This document shows, piece by piece, positions 17,714 to 26,271 of a stretch of 51,189 bases of DNA. Under the pieces are notes generated by a model. That model saw only the letters and a program-made list of their open reading frames with translations. It made no database searches and was not told where the DNA came from. The position numbers and the translations under genes were made by a program. The first letter of the stretch is position 1; every line of letters starts with the position of its first letter. The stretch lies in assembly GCA_903908495.1 (NCBI GenBank), contig CAIVSK010000380.1:1-51189 (forward strand). The letters are read 5' to 3'. Source of the stretch: Akkermansiaceae bacterium. Its GTDB lineage: Bacteria; Verrucomicrobiota; Verrucomicrobiia; Verrucomicrobiales; Akkermansiaceae.

Positions 17714-18562
17714 TCAGGTTAGTCGGGAGAGCGCGGTTCCGCAACGACGTTTGCAGCTGGCCAGCAACCGCGTGAACGGCAGAAAGATCAGGTGGACGAG
17801 GGTGGCGAAGCCTTTCATCAGAGGGAACGCCACTCCGATGAGCGGATCGAGCCAGCGGCGTGCGCCGCCGCTGGCGGAGTAAAGCATGGCGATCGCCACG
17901 ATGCACAGGATGCCGGCGAATTTCGCCAGCGACGGGATGTGCAGCACTCCGCCGGTGATGGCATGATAGGATTCCTCGTAAACGAGGATGCAACCGACCA
18001 TGCCGATGAGGATGAAGGCGGTGGGCTCCAACACCGGATATTTCTTCAGCAACCTCATCGCATGCGGCGCGATGGCTTGGAGGGCGATAATGGCAAATAG
18101 CACCCCGGCGTAAATCGGCCACATGACGGGCAGTTGGGTCAGCGGATCCTTGGGGGCCAAGCCCACCGCAGCGATGACGTTATCCATGCTCAGACTCAGA
18201 TCCATCAAACCGATCTGCAACAGCGCACCGATGAGAGTGGGTGCCACCGGTTTGGCTTTACCGGGGGCTTCATGCGGATCGTGGCGGGTGAGATGAGAAC
18301 ACATCAGCCACACCAGATAACCGGCACCGAGCCAGCGCACCCAGGTGTTGGCGATGAACCAGGCGGCCACCAACAGCGCCAGCACCCGGAACACATAGGC
18401 CCCCGCCATGCCCAGCCGGATCGCCTTGCGCTGCTGATGATGCGGCAATTCCTTGGCCAGCGCCGCTATCCCGAACACGTTGTCAACCGACAACAGGCCC
18501 TCAATAATGACGAGGCTGGCGATTACGGGAAGACCGGTAATGAGATCCTGGGAGTTGATCAT
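17714..18562 (-). CDS. TerC family integral membrane protein
   Basis: 282 residues, mostly hydrophobic, with about eight or nine membrane spans. It carries the two family signatures: EGLLSVDNVFG near residue 21 and LSMDNVIAAVGL near 125, whose Asp-Asn pairs are conserved in TerC/Alx proteins, which are implicated in metal (Mn) export or tellurite resistance. The start at 18562 (MINSQDLITG) is chosen because the same frame further upstream overlaps hflC and has no family similarity. It follows hflC by 46 bases on the same strand and may be co-transcribed. The specific substrate is not known from sequence. Confidence 0.88.
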   Translation of the reverse strand: MINSQDLITGLPVIASLVIIEGLLSVDNVFGIAALAKELPHHQQRKAIRLGMAGAYVFRVLALLVAAWFIANTWVRWLGAGYLVWLMCSHLTRHDPHEAPGKAKPVAPTLIGALLQIGLMDLSLSMDNVIAAVGLAPKDPLTQLPVMWPIYAGVLFAIIALQAIAPHAMRLLKKYPVLEPTAFILIGMVGCILVYEESYHAITGGVLHIPSLAKFAGILCIVAIAMLYSASGGARRWLDPLIGVAFPLMKGFATLVHLIFLPFTRLLASCKRRCGTALSRLT

Positions 18563-18608
18563 GCAAGGCGACGGTTCGAGAACCACACAAGGGCTGTGCG
18601 GCCCACGG

Positions 18609-19598
18609 TTACTTGGCGGGTTCCCCCTTGGCCGGGGTTCCCATGTGTTTGAACAGCCGGAACAGATCACTGTCCGAAGTGAGAATGAGGGTGCTGTCCT
18701 TGCCCAGAGATTTTTGATAGGTATCAAGAGTCTTGACGAATTGATAGAAATCCGCGGCGGCGGGACTGGAGTTATAGGCTTGGGAGTAGATGGAGGTGGC
18801 CTCGGCATCGGCCTTGCCTTTGATCTCCTGCTCCTTGCGGTAGGCACCGGACTGGATCTCCAGCAAATCCCGCTCCTTGCGGCCGATGATCTTGGCGGCC
18901 TCGCCCGCACCTTCTGAGCGGAAGCGCTCGGCGATTTGCTTGCGCTCCGAGGACATCCGGGAATAGATCTTCTCGACGACGCCGGCCTTGTAGTTGATGC
19001 GTTTGAAGCGCACGTCGAGCAATTCGATGCCCCACGGTGCCAACAGGGGTTGGGAGGCCGCGAGGATATCTTGTTCGAGCTTGCTGCGGCCAAATTCAAT
19101 CGGAGGGAGCACGCCGATGGTGGAATTGGCATCGACGAGGGTTTCATCGCGCACCGTCTTGCGGTTCTTCTGGCTGCGGACCACTTCGATGAGATTGTGG
19201 GCGGCGATGAAGTTCTTGGTTTCTCCGCCAATGATGTTGTTGAGGCGGGCCAGGGCGCTGCGTTCGTCGTGGAGACCCTTGTAGTAAACGACCGGATCGG
19301 AGATGCGCCAGCGGGCGAAACTATCGACCGAGATATAGAGCTTGTCACTGGTGGGGATGTCCACAGCGGGGCCGTTCCATTCCAGGATGCGTTTCTCAAT
19401 CCGGTTGACCTGTTGGATGAACGGCAGCTTGAAGTGCAGGCCGGCCTGGTTGCGTTCGGGATTGGCATTGATGGGATCACCCACCGGCCGGCCGAATTGA
19501 GTGATGAAGACTTGTTCTATCTCGCTGACGGTGTAGGCGCTGCTCAAGACGAGAATGAGCAAGGCAAGAATGGCGGCAAAAATGGCGGGAGCTTTCAT
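18609..19598 (-). CDS. hflC: HflC, SPFH/band-7 membrane protease modulator
   Basis: 329 residues, the usual HflC length. An N-terminal membrane anchor at about 5-22 is followed by a band-7/SPFH domain (EQVFITQFGRPVG, LHFKLPFIQQVNRIEKR). The typical HflC central stretch is present (DSFARWRISDPVVYY; ELLDVRFKRINY; RMSSERKQIAERFRSEG), then an Ala/Glu-rich coiled-coil region and a C-terminal FLxFVKTLDTY-like segment. With HflK it forms a periplasm-facing cage that in E. coli surrounds FtsH and modulates its proteolysis. It lies 12 bases after hflK on the same strand, so co-translation is likely. Confidence 0.93.
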   Translation of the reverse strand: MKAPAIFAAILALLILVLSSAYTVSEIEQVFITQFGRPVGDPINANPERNQAGLHFKLPFIQQVNRIEKRILEWNGPAVDIPTSDKLYISVDSFARWRISDPVVYYKGLHDERSALARLNNIIGGETKNFIAAHNLIEVVRSQKNRKTVRDETLVDANSTIGVLPPIEFGRSKLEQDILAASQPLLAPWGIELLDVRFKRINYKAGVVEKIYSRMSSERKQIAERFRSEGAGEAAKIIGRKERDLLEIQSGAYRKEQEIKGKADAEATSIYSQAYNSSPAAADFYQFVKTLDTYQKSLGKDSTLILTSDSDLFRLFKHMGTPAKGEPAK

Positions 19599-19610
19599 GG
19601 CTGGAAAAAC

Positions 19611-20618
19611 TTATCGGGTGGGTGTAGGGGCGGCGGTGCCGGCGGCGGCGGATGGCAGATTCATCAGCGGCAGGAACTGCTTGGCGCTTTCATCAAGGAT
19701 GATCTTGGAGCCCATCTTCGGCAGCACTTCGTCCATGGTTTCCAGATAGAGGCGTTGCTTGGTGATGGCGGGGGCTTTTTCATACTGCACCAGCAGTTGC
19801 TTGAAGCGGGCCACATCGCCCTCGGCTTCATTGATGCGCTGGAACGCGAAGCCCTCGGCAGCGGAGATGCGTTGCGCGGCCAGTCCCTTGGCCTTTGGGA
19901 TGATCCGGTTGTATTCGCCGTTGGCTTCGTTGATCAAGGTTTCGCGTTCCTGCTGGGCGTGGTTGACTTCATCGAACGAGCGCTGCACCGGGCCTGGCGG
20001 ATGCACGTTGTTGAGTTGGAGTTGCTGTGCCGATATTCCCATATTGAAGCGGTCGAGCAGAGTCTTGAGCTTATTGAGGCAATCCATCTCAATCTCGGCC
20101 CGGCCGATGGTCAGCACCTCGTCGATGGTCCGGTCACCGATGATTTCGCACATCACACTTTCGGTTAGATCGCGCAGGGTGGGCCCGGGATTGCGCACAT
20201 GAAAAAGATACTGCTTGGGATCCGAGATGACGTATTGGAGAATCCATTCCACCTCGGCGGCATTCAAATCGCCGGTAACCATGTCGCGCTCCAGTTGCGG
20301 TGCGGTGCCGACTTGATCGGGATTGGTGGCATTGGGGGTGCCAAAGCCGAACTCAAGTTGCAACTGGCGGCGGATCGGGATGATGGTGGCTTGGTCGACG
20401 CCCAGGGGGATTTTGAAATGCAGGCCGGGCTCGGCGATGTATTGGAATTTACCGAAGCGCTGGACCACCGCGACGGACTCCGGGTTGACGGTGAAGTAGC
20501 CGGAAAACAGCACGATGAGCCCGAATATGGCCAAGGGGGCCAGCACAATCAGCCTGGCTGGCAGCTTGATATTTGGGAATCCGGGCGCGGGAATGTCATG
20601 GAATATCGGGGGCTTCAT
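19611..20618 (-). CDS. hflK: HflK, SPFH/band-7 membrane protease modulator
   Basis: 335 residues, shorter than E. coli HflK (about 419) because the Gly-rich cytosolic N-terminal extension is reduced to about 20 residues. A membrane segment lies at about 24-43 (LIVLAPLAIFGLIVLFSGYF), followed by a band-7 domain (VNPESVAVVQRFGKF, GLHFKIPLGVD) and the HflK-type VHPPxxVQRSFDEVNxAQQERE segment. The C-terminus is Ala/Pro-rich. It is paired with hflC 12 bases downstream. Acts as a membrane scaffold around FtsH in known species; that role is carried over from the family. Confidence 0.92.
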   Translation of the reverse strand: MKPPIFHDIPAPGFPNIKLPARLIVLAPLAIFGLIVLFSGYFTVNPESVAVVQRFGKFQYIAEPGLHFKIPLGVDQATIIPIRRQLQLEFGFGTPNATNPDQVGTAPQLERDMVTGDLNAAEVEWILQYVISDPKQYLFHVRNPGPTLRDLTESVMCEIIGDRTIDEVLTIGRAEIEMDCLNKLKTLLDRFNMGISAQQLQLNNVHPPGPVQRSFDEVNHAQQERETLINEANGEYNRIIPKAKGLAAQRISAAEGFAFQRINEAEGDVARFKQLLVQYEKAPAITKQRLYLETMDEVLPKMGSKIILDESAKQFLPLMNLPSAAAGTAAPTPTR

Positions 20619-20645
20619 GGCGATGCGGGGTGGTGGTGGGTGCTA

Positions 20646-20669
20646 GGGCGTGGCGGCCTCGCCGCGCCC
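20646..20669. repeat. REP-like GC-rich hairpin upstream of hflK
   Basis: A ten-base stem GGGCGTGGCG / CGCCGCGCCC with one G-T wobble and a four-base loop, between the permease stop and the hflK start. It may end the ABC transporter transcript or be a copy of a dispersed REP-like element; no T-run follows on the minus strand. Confidence 0.45.
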
Positions 20670-20702
20670 ACTTCCCCCTGAGGGAGGGATGCTGGAGCGT
20701 TG

Positions 20703-21500
20703 TTATTGAGTTGAGAACTTGGTGAGGAGGCCGCGCTTGCGGGTGTAGTTGAGGATCCACACGAAGAAACCGCCGGCCAGGGCGAGATAGATGAGATTGA
20801 GGCCGAAGGCCCACCACAACGGGGCCCAACTCATGGTGCCGGTTTGCATCACCGCGCGCATGCCCTCGAAGATATGGGTGGCGGGCAGGGCCAGCGCGAC
20901 GGGTTGCAGCCAGCCGGGCAGCACGCTGACCGGATAGAAGACGGCCACCACCGGCTGGATGAAAAACGGCACCGCCCAGGCGAGCGACTCGGCGGCCTGG
21001 CCCCAGCGCAGGATCAAGGCGGTGGAGATCATGCCCAGCGACCAGCCGAAGAGCATCAGGTTGAGGAAAAACGGGATGAGCCACCAGCGCATGACAAACA
21101 CGTTGAACGAATAGGCGAGCCAGCCGATGACCACCAGCACCACGGCGGTGACGCAGATGCGGAGAACGCCGACGGCGAAAGTGGCGGTTAGATACTCGAG
21201 GGTGCGCACCGGGGCGACGAAGATATTGAGCAGGTTGCGCGTCCACACGTCCTCCAGGAACGAGATGGCCACGCCTTGCTGGGCGCGGAACAGGATGTCC
21301 CACAGGATCATCGCGCCGAGCAGAAAGGTGATGAAATGCGGGAAATCGCCGCTGGTGTTCTGCCGCAGGTAGACCGTTAGAAACCCCCACACCAGCATAT
21401 CGACGATGGGCCAGAAGACCATTTCCACCAAGCGCACCGGGCTGCGGGTGTAGAGGAAGATATATCGCAACAACAGGGCGTGGACGATGCGCAAGTTCAT
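20703..21500 (-). CDS. ABC-2 type transporter permease
   Basis: 265 residues with six predicted hydrophobic spans. The middle has typical ABC-2 permease features: GAMILWDILFRAQQGVAISFLEDVW, then a conserved cytosolic loop RNLLNIFVAPV, and a late PVVAVFYPVSVLPGWLQPVALALPATHIFEGMR stretch. Its ATG overlaps the stop of the ATPase gene by four bases (ATGA), so the two are translationally coupled. ABC-2 exporters move polysaccharide, lipid or drugs. No glycosyltransferases flank it, so the cargo is not apparent. Confidence 0.9.
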   Translation of the reverse strand: MNLRIVHALLLRYIFLYTRSPVRLVEMVFWPIVDMLVWGFLTVYLRQNTSGDFPHFITFLLGAMILWDILFRAQQGVAISFLEDVWTRNLLNIFVAPVRTLEYLTATFAVGVLRICVTAVVLVVIGWLAYSFNVFVMRWWLIPFFLNLMLFGWSLGMISTALILRWGQAAESLAWAVPFFIQPVVAVFYPVSVLPGWLQPVALALPATHIFEGMRAVMQTGTMSWAPLWWAFGLNLIYLALAGGFFVWILNYTRKRGLLTKFSTQ

Positions 21501-22276
21501 GGGGTGGGCGGCTTGCCATTGGCGTCTTCCAAATCGCCGCTGCGGGCGATTTTGATGAACACGTTTTCGAGGGATTGTTCGGTCGAGCGTTTGACGATTT
21601 CCTCCGGGGTGCCCTCGGCCACGATGCGGCCCTTGTGGAGGAAGATGACGCGGTCGCAGACTTCCTCGATGTCCCTCATGTTGTGGGACGTGTAGAGGAT
21701 GCCGATGGCACGCTCGCGCTGGACCCGGCGCACCACCTTGCGCACCTTGTCGGCGATGTCCGGATCGAGGCTGGCGGTCGGCTCGTCGAGCATCAGCAAC
21801 TCCGGATCATTGAGAAACGCCTTGCACAAATTCACCCGGGTGCCTTCCCCGGCCGAAAGCTGGCCAGTGACACGGTCGCGCAGGTGGGCAACCTCGAGCA
21901 TGTCCAACAGCTCGGCGATTTTCTTTTTCGGCTCGCGCACCCCGTAGATGCGGGCGAAGACCAGCAGGTTTTGCCAGACCTTGAGATTGCCTGGCAGGCT
22001 GACGTAGGATGAGGAAAAGTTGCTGCGTTGGAGAATGGAGATGCGGTGCGCGTGGAGCGGCTTGCCGAAGGCGAAGATGTTGCCGGAGGTCGGCAGTGTG
22101 AGGCCCAGCAGGCAATTCATCGCGGTGGTCTTGCCGGCGCCGTTGGCTCCGAGCAGGCCGAGGATTTCGCCACGCCGCAGCTTGAAGCTGAATCGGTCCA
22201 AGGCTGTGACTCCATCAAACTCGCGGGTGAGTTCGACGGCTTCCAGCAGCGTTTCGCGGTGATCGGTTTCTGGCAT
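21497..22276 (-). CDS. ABC transporter ATP-binding protein
   Basis: 259 residues. Walker A GANGAGKTT at 43-51; Walker B LLMLDEPTASLD followed by an H-loop in YTSHNMRDIEEV. The signature motif is LSAGE rather than LSGGQ, a variation seen in some ABC-2 exporter ATPases. The start at 22276 (MPETDHRETLLEAVELTREF) gives a normal N-terminus; an ATG 15 codons further upstream (22321) is possible but adds unalignable residues. Overlaps the permease by ATGA. Energises export through the partner permease. Confidence 0.92.
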   Translation of the reverse strand: MPETDHRETLLEAVELTREFDGVTALDRFSFKLRRGEILGLLGANGAGKTTAMNCLLGLTLPTSGNIFAFGKPLHAHRISILQRSNFSSSYVSLPGNLKVWQNLLVFARIYGVREPKKKIAELLDMLEVAHLRDRVTGQLSAGEGTRVNLCKAFLNDPELLMLDEPTASLDPDIADKVRKVVRRVQRERAIGILYTSHNMRDIEEVCDRVIFLHKGRIVAEGTPEEIVKRSTEQSLENVFIKIARSGDLEDANGKPPTP

Positions 22277-22480
22277 GGCGACGGGGACGCGCCATCCAAG
22301 GCGCGGGTTGGGAGACTGCATGCGCCGGACGGGATTTGTCAAGCAAGCTCTGGTGCCGGCGCCAGATCTGGCGTGGAAGGCGGCTCGATCCGGCCTGCGT
22401 GAGCGCCGGGATCGAGCCAAAGCGGTGTCGCGCTGGCGCTTGCCACCGCAGTCCACACCTGTGCGGCGCATGCTCATTTC

Positions 22481-23773
22481 TCACGCAGCCCCCGGCGGCG
22501 GCGGGACCGGCTGGCCTTGGGACTCGCGGCGGTCGACGCTGCGGATCAGGTTCAGATAGAAGAAGGTGCCGATGAGATAGAGGATGGATGTCGTTAGAAA
22601 GATTTGCCAATAAGGCAGGTGGTGTGAGCGGAGCAATTGGAACACGCGGGCGGCGAGCCACCACGAACCGCTCCAGATGGCGCCGTTGCAGGCGCTCATG
22701 AGTTCGCGGTTGCGCTCGCCGACGTAGGTCATGGTCAGTTCGCTGATGGAGGGGCCGGCCATGCTCATGAGCGGCTGGCGGATGATGAAACAGGCGACAG
22801 CGAGGGGCAGCGCCCACGCGGCGTGTTTCCACAACTCGGTGAAACCCATGGTGGCGAGCAGGACGACGGCGACGCTTTGGACGCCGATGATGGCACCGCG
22901 CCAGCCGTAGCGGCGGCGCACTTCCGGCACGATGAGCCCGGCGATGAGCACCAACACGTTGCTAGCCGAGCCGAAGGCGGAATAATGGGCCGCATCCATT
23001 TTGAAGACGGTGTTGAAAAACAGGTTGAGGAATTGGATGCTCAGGCCCGCGCCGGTGGCGATGCAAAGGGTGGGCAACACGCTGCGCAGGAGCACTGGCA
23101 CGTCACAGCGATGGACGTGCAGCCAGTGCTGGGTGGTTTGGACGGGGGCGGGCGGATCCGGCAAGCGGGCAAACAGGAACGGCGCGCCAATCCCGGGCAG
23201 CGTCAGCAGCAGCAGCGTGGAATATTCATCGAACACCCCGTGCCAGCCGCCGATCTGGAAATGCCCCATGCCTTGCAGCGCGCTGGCCACCACCCCGCCA
23301 CAAATGCTCGCCGCTGCCCAGGTGGCAAACAGCAGGCTGATGGCCTCGCTGGCTTGATGGGTCGGCGCCAGCCGCATCGCCATCGGCAGGTTCGCCACAT
23401 TGAGGATGAGGCTGGCAAATCCCATCGCCAGAAAGCAGGCCGAGGCGGCGCTCATGGCCCCGCAGCGGACGGCTTCCAACGAGGCCAGGGCCATCAGCGG
23501 AAACAGGGTGGCGCCGAGCACCAGTGGCCAGCGCAGCGAGCGCCCGCGCAGCCACAAGCCGGCCGGGATGGCCAGAAAGAAGGTGGCGACAAAGCGCTGC
23601 GAGGTGAGCGCGGCGATGCTGGGATCGTCCAGCCCGCGGCCTTTGAGAAACAGATTGAGCAGGAGAAACTGCGCCGTGAGCGTCAGATTGATCAAAAACT
23701 GGCCCGTCGCAAACAAATGCACGCCCCGCGGCAGGGTGCGGTATCGTTCCAACCAGGCGGGCAATCGCGGCAT
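22481..23773 (-). CDS. Major facilitator superfamily transporter
   Basis: 430 residues with about 12 hydrophobic spans in two halves joined by a loop near 200-215 (FARLPDPPAPVQTTQHW). The first half includes RFVATFFLAIPAGLWLRGRSLRWPLVLG, which fits the MFS loop 2-3 region, and the last part has the conserved QPLMSMAGPSISELTMTYVGERNRELMSACNG stretch. Ends in a short Pro-rich tail. It precedes the ABC pair by about 200 bases on the same strand. Substrate cannot be assigned. Confidence 0.85.
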   Translation of the reverse strand: MPRLPAWLERYRTLPRGVHLFATGQFLINLTLTAQFLLLNLFLKGRGLDDPSIAALTSQRFVATFFLAIPAGLWLRGRSLRWPLVLGATLFPLMALASLEAVRCGAMSAASACFLAMGFASLILNVANLPMAMRLAPTHQASEAISLLFATWAAASICGGVVASALQGMGHFQIGGWHGVFDEYSTLLLLTLPGIGAPFLFARLPDPPAPVQTTQHWLHVHRCDVPVLLRSVLPTLCIATGAGLSIQFLNLFFNTVFKMDAAHYSAFGSASNVLVLIAGLIVPEVRRRYGWRGAIIGVQSVAVVLLATMGFTELWKHAAWALPLAVACFIIRQPLMSMAGPSISELTMTYVGERNRELMSACNGAIWSGSWWLAARVFQLLRSHHLPYWQIFLTTSILYLIGTFFYLNLIRSVDRRESQGQPVPPPPGAA

Positions 23774-24394
23774 CGCGGTGGGCTTCAGCGGGCCGCGGTG
23801 GGCGGGCCGATGGGATCACGGGTCGGGGCGGTGAGGCGGCCGGACGGTGGCGTTGCTGCGATGAATGGACGGGGCATGAGGCGGCTGGGGACGGGTTCGA
23901 TGGCAGGTCGCGCAGAGCGAGCCGGAGCGGGCGCGCCGCGCATGCCCAAAACTTGTCCGCGGCCCCCCGCGGCGTCAAGGCCGCATGCGGAATACCACCA
24001 CGTCAACGGCCTCTGCACGCCGGAAGCCGCCCACCTCTACCTGCGCGCCTCCGGCCGCAGGCTTCACGCCGAAGAGATGTTTGACCGCAAAGGCACGAAG
24101 CCCGAAAAGGTGGATGAAGAGGTAAAGCAGGGTGATTTTGGGCAGGAAGATTGCAGCGAATCGTAGTTGCGGCCTCCAGCCGCAAGCCCCTCTACCCCAT
24201 CCAAGCCATCAAGCAGCGGTTACAGTCTGCCAAATCATTGGTTTCCAGCATCTCATCCAATATTGCAACATTTCACCTCGACAGATCCCCGAAATTCCGC
24301 CAGCTTCAGGGCCGTACTAATTACTTTGTTCGGCTCAAAGAATTGAACGTATCAGACTTCTACCGTCACACGAAAGAATCGCGTCAGCACCAAT
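23774..24394. other. 621-base region without a supported gene
   Basis: Upstream of the MFS gene the sequence is very GC-rich, then becomes AT-richer after about 24200. GC hairpins occur at 23958-23975 (CCGCGG on both sides of a C-run) and 24167-24185. Possible short frames across it translate through the hairpins and have no recognisable similarity. A GTTCGGC heptamer at 24328-24334 is the exact complement of the R''-like GCCGAAC in the first attC-like site. Confidence 0.5.
24167..24185. repeat. REP-like hairpin TTGCGGC-ctcca-GCCGCAA
   Basis: A perfect seven-base stem with a five-base loop, between the MFS gene and the island of small genes. It resembles short palindromes found elsewhere in this window (near 28591, 31694 and 33123). 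Confidence 0.5.
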
Positions 24395-24562
24395 ATGAAA
24401 TCAATTAGTTCAGCAATCGTCTTCCTTGCCTCAGTTATCTTGTTTCAAGCGACGCCAAAGGTGCCAGAGTACTTCCTAGGAATTACTTTTGTGACTTCAA
24501 TAGCGCTGGGGGCCGTATCCCATTTCGTATGGCTCGTCACTCTCTGGCGTTGTGATCGCTAG
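24395..24562 (+). CDS. Putative 55-residue membrane protein
   Basis: Encodes MKSISSAIVFLASVILFQ..., with a hydrophobic segment at about 5-18 and a second at about 27-48, then a short CDR tail. Codon use and base composition are AT-richer than the flanking genes. It is followed 27 bases later by a second tiny hydrophobic frame in the same direction, and both lie ahead of the first attC-like site. No family recognised. The presence of two consecutive hydrophobic frames of similar size supports coding, but neither has a clear ribosome-binding site. Confidence 0.45.
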   Translation: MKSISSAIVFLASVILFQATPKVPEYFLGITFVTSIALGAVSHFVWLVTLWRCDR

Positions 24563-24589
24563 AATTTGAAGATCTTGGACCATCCCTAA

Positions 24590-24751
24590 ATGACTATGGA
24601 CAATCGTATTTCTACAATAATATCAGTCTGCGCCATACTACTCGCGACTGCCGTCGCAATGTTCAATCTGATGTTGTCCCTGTATATAATTGGCGGAGTC
24701 CTCGTTTTCGGCGTGGGACTCCTGATCTACCGAATCAAGGTTGGCCAGTGA
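24590..24751 (+). CDS. Putative 53-residue membrane protein
   Basis: Encodes MTMDNRISTIISVCAILLAT..., two hydrophobic segments (about 9-24 and 28-47) separated by a short turn, ending in the basic tail YRIKVGQ. An internal ATG at codon 3 is an alternative start. Same strand and same composition as the preceding 55-residue frame. Tiny membrane protein genes of unknown function are common integron cassette content, which fits the attC-like site about 45 bases downstream. No family recognised. Confidence 0.45.
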   Translation: MTMDNRISTIISVCAILLATAVAMFNLMLSLYIIGGVLVFGVGLLIYRIKVGQ

Positions 24752-24796
24752 TTTGGCGAGAGGACAAGTTTACTCAGAAATTCGAGAGACCAAAAT

Positions 24797-24892
24797 GCCG
24801 AACAATAAATCGCCGCTGCCGACCGGCACAGCATCTCGAATTCCAACCAACCACGTTTCTGACGCGCCGGCGGCAGGGCTCAACGGTTTACA
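24797..24892 (+). other. attC-like recombination site 1 (integron cassette end)
   Basis: About 96 bases with attC layout: R''-like GCCGAAC (24797-24803), L''-like CTGCCGACCGGC (24816-24827), a 38-base loop, L'-like GCCGGCGGCAG (24866-24876), and R'-like GTTTACA (24886-24892). The two L arms pair perfectly except for one extra A at 24822, the unpaired base typical of attC. The spacers next to the R boxes do not pair, also typical. R' departs from the GTTRRRY consensus, so this is a candidate. Confidence 0.55.
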
Positions 24893-24971
24893 CAAAGACA
24901 CCTAATGCATGGGAGACTCTGAGACATCTGCCCCAATGATCACGCAATATCGCGACGTGAACCAAAATATC

Positions 24972-26042
24972 ATGAGACAACTTCTTTTTGCTTTCCTTGC
25001 AATCATCTCCACAACGGCCATTCAGGCTAATGAAATAATTGCAGTCGCTCATCCCGGTGAGAATCTAACGTATGACAAGACCGTTGTCTGGACCCCGCTT
25101 TTTCAAGCAGCATGGGACGGCCTTCATCGAGGTTTCGGAGCACCGGTAAAAATCGATCCTCCAAATGCACTGATGGACAGCCTGGACCATTTTAATTGGA
25201 AGGCGGATTCTGTGATGCCCCGTGACCACTGGAAAGTCTGGGCGGGTGCCGCGACCATGGAATTGATTGCCAAGGCGAACGCTGAGGCCGCGCTGATTTC
25301 GGGCGAGAAGAAAGGACCCTTTCAAATCGAGCCACGACCGAATGCCCGAATCGCGCTCGGTCTCCTCGATCGAGATCTGGTTTTCAAGAAGCCGCTGCAC
25401 CGTTCGGTTGACGCGCCGTTGGTGTTTCATTCGGCGGACGGAACCAAACGGCAGGTCCGGTTTTTCGGGACGCGTCGTAAGGCTTCGGGCGGCTATGGTG
25501 GGGTGGTGAGTGTGCTGGCTTATCAAGCGGGAAGCCATGCGCTCCAAATTGCGAGCGAAGCTGACGATTCCGTGGTTCTCTATCTACCAGAGAAGCCTGT
25601 GAGTTTCATTGAGGCGTGTGAGAAGCTGCGCGAATGGAGATCTAAAAAACTCGCGGGCGCGTATGGATCCGCGCAAGACCCGAATTTGCATGACAAGGAC
25701 GATGTCAGGATACCAGTGCTGAAATTGGAAAACACCACGGACTTTGTTCCTCTCCTGAGTAGCGGCCGCTATTTCGGCAGAGCGGGGGATCCGTGGCAAC
25801 TCTACAAGGCTGAGCAACGCTTGAAGTTCACATTGACTGAAAAAGGCGCAAAATTGCGTGTTGAAGTTGAAATGGGCATGGAACCCTTCGGCGCACCACC
25901 ACCACCGCCGCCGATGATTCCACGGTTTTTCCACTATGATCGTCCGTTTTTCGTATTCCTCTGGCGGGACGGTGCTGAGTGGCCCTACTTCGGTGCGTGG
26001 ATCGGGAATGGCGCCCCGATGGAGGAGTTTAAGAAGACGTGA
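24972..26042 (+). CDS. Exported protein with serpin-like C-terminus, function unknown
   Basis: 356 residues from the ATG at 24972; that start gives a clear signal peptide (MRQLLFAFLAIISTTAIQA, cleavage about residue 19). An in-frame ATG 21 codons upstream would bury it. The N-terminal third (VVWTPLFQAAWDGL..., then WAGAATMELIAKANAEAAL) and the end (HYDRPFFVFLWRDG...YFGAWIGNGAP) recall serpin N- and C-terminal patterns, especially the DRPF...G-x-x-x-N-x-x-P ending. A six-Pro stretch sits near residue 330, where a serpin reactive loop would be. The similarity is motif-level only. It lies between two attC-like sites and is AT-richer than core genes, so lateral acquisition is likely. Confidence 0.6.
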   Translation: MRQLLFAFLAIISTTAIQANEIIAVAHPGENLTYDKTVVWTPLFQAAWDGLHRGFGAPVKIDPPNALMDSLDHFNWKADSVMPRDHWKVWAGAATMELIAKANAEAALISGEKKGPFQIEPRPNARIALGLLDRDLVFKKPLHRSVDAPLVFHSADGTKRQVRFFGTRRKASGGYGGVVSVLAYQAGSHALQIASEADDSVVLYLPEKPVSFIEACEKLREWRSKKLAGAYGSAQDPNLHDKDDVRIPVLKLENTTDFVPLLSSGRYFGRAGDPWQLYKAEQRLKFTLTEKGAKLRVEVEMGMEPFGAPPPPPPMIPRFFHYDRPFFVFLWRDGAEWPYFGAWIGNGAPMEEFKKT

Positions 26043-26076
26043 TGGCGCATAGATCGGCTATCCATAGTTAACAAGA

Positions 26077-26171
26077 ACCGAACAAGCCGCGGATGGCAAG
26101 ACGCCAGAAGCTCCCCAACCACCCAACCAAATCACGTCAACCACGCGTCTGCCATCGCTCAGACGTTCTCC
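26077..26171 (+). other. attC-like recombination site 2
   Basis: 95 bases: R''-like ACCGAAC (26077-26083), eight-base unpaired spacer, L''-like GATGGCAAGACGC (26092-26104), 40-base loop, L'-like GCGTCTGCCATC (26145-26156), eight-base spacer, R'-like GTTCTCC (26165-26171). The L arms form a 12-bp stem with a single unpaired A. The loop shares a CCAACCA...CACGT stretch with site 1. It is the better of the two sites because of its symmetric spacers. Confidence 0.6.
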
Positions 26172-26271
26172 ATGAGGCAGCCGCATCAGAATGCTTCCCG
26201 TGATGCCAAGGAAGAGGGGCAAAATGGAAAGCAGTTGCATGAGGCGCCGGGATAGCGTAGGGTCGGACCGT

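Noticed and set aside
17714..19480. Minus-strand frame of 588 codons covering hflC and the TerC-like gene
   Set aside because: Only the last 282 codons (from 18562) are TerC; the first part is an out-of-frame reading of hflC.
22637..24166. Plus-strand frame of 509 codons
   Set aside because: Lies antisense to the clear MFS gene and continues through GC-rich intergenic hairpins; composition is His/Gly/Arg/Gln-rich with no domain.
24151..24408. 85-codon plus frame ahead of the tiny membrane genes
   Set aside because: Its beginning is a reading of the TTGCGGC/GCCGCAA hairpin and the rest has no similarity or codon bias; it also overlaps the 55-residue frame.
24748..24939. 63-codon frame starting with GTG after the second mini-gene
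   Set aside because: It runs straight through the attC-like site, so its reading follows the inverted repeat rather than a protein.
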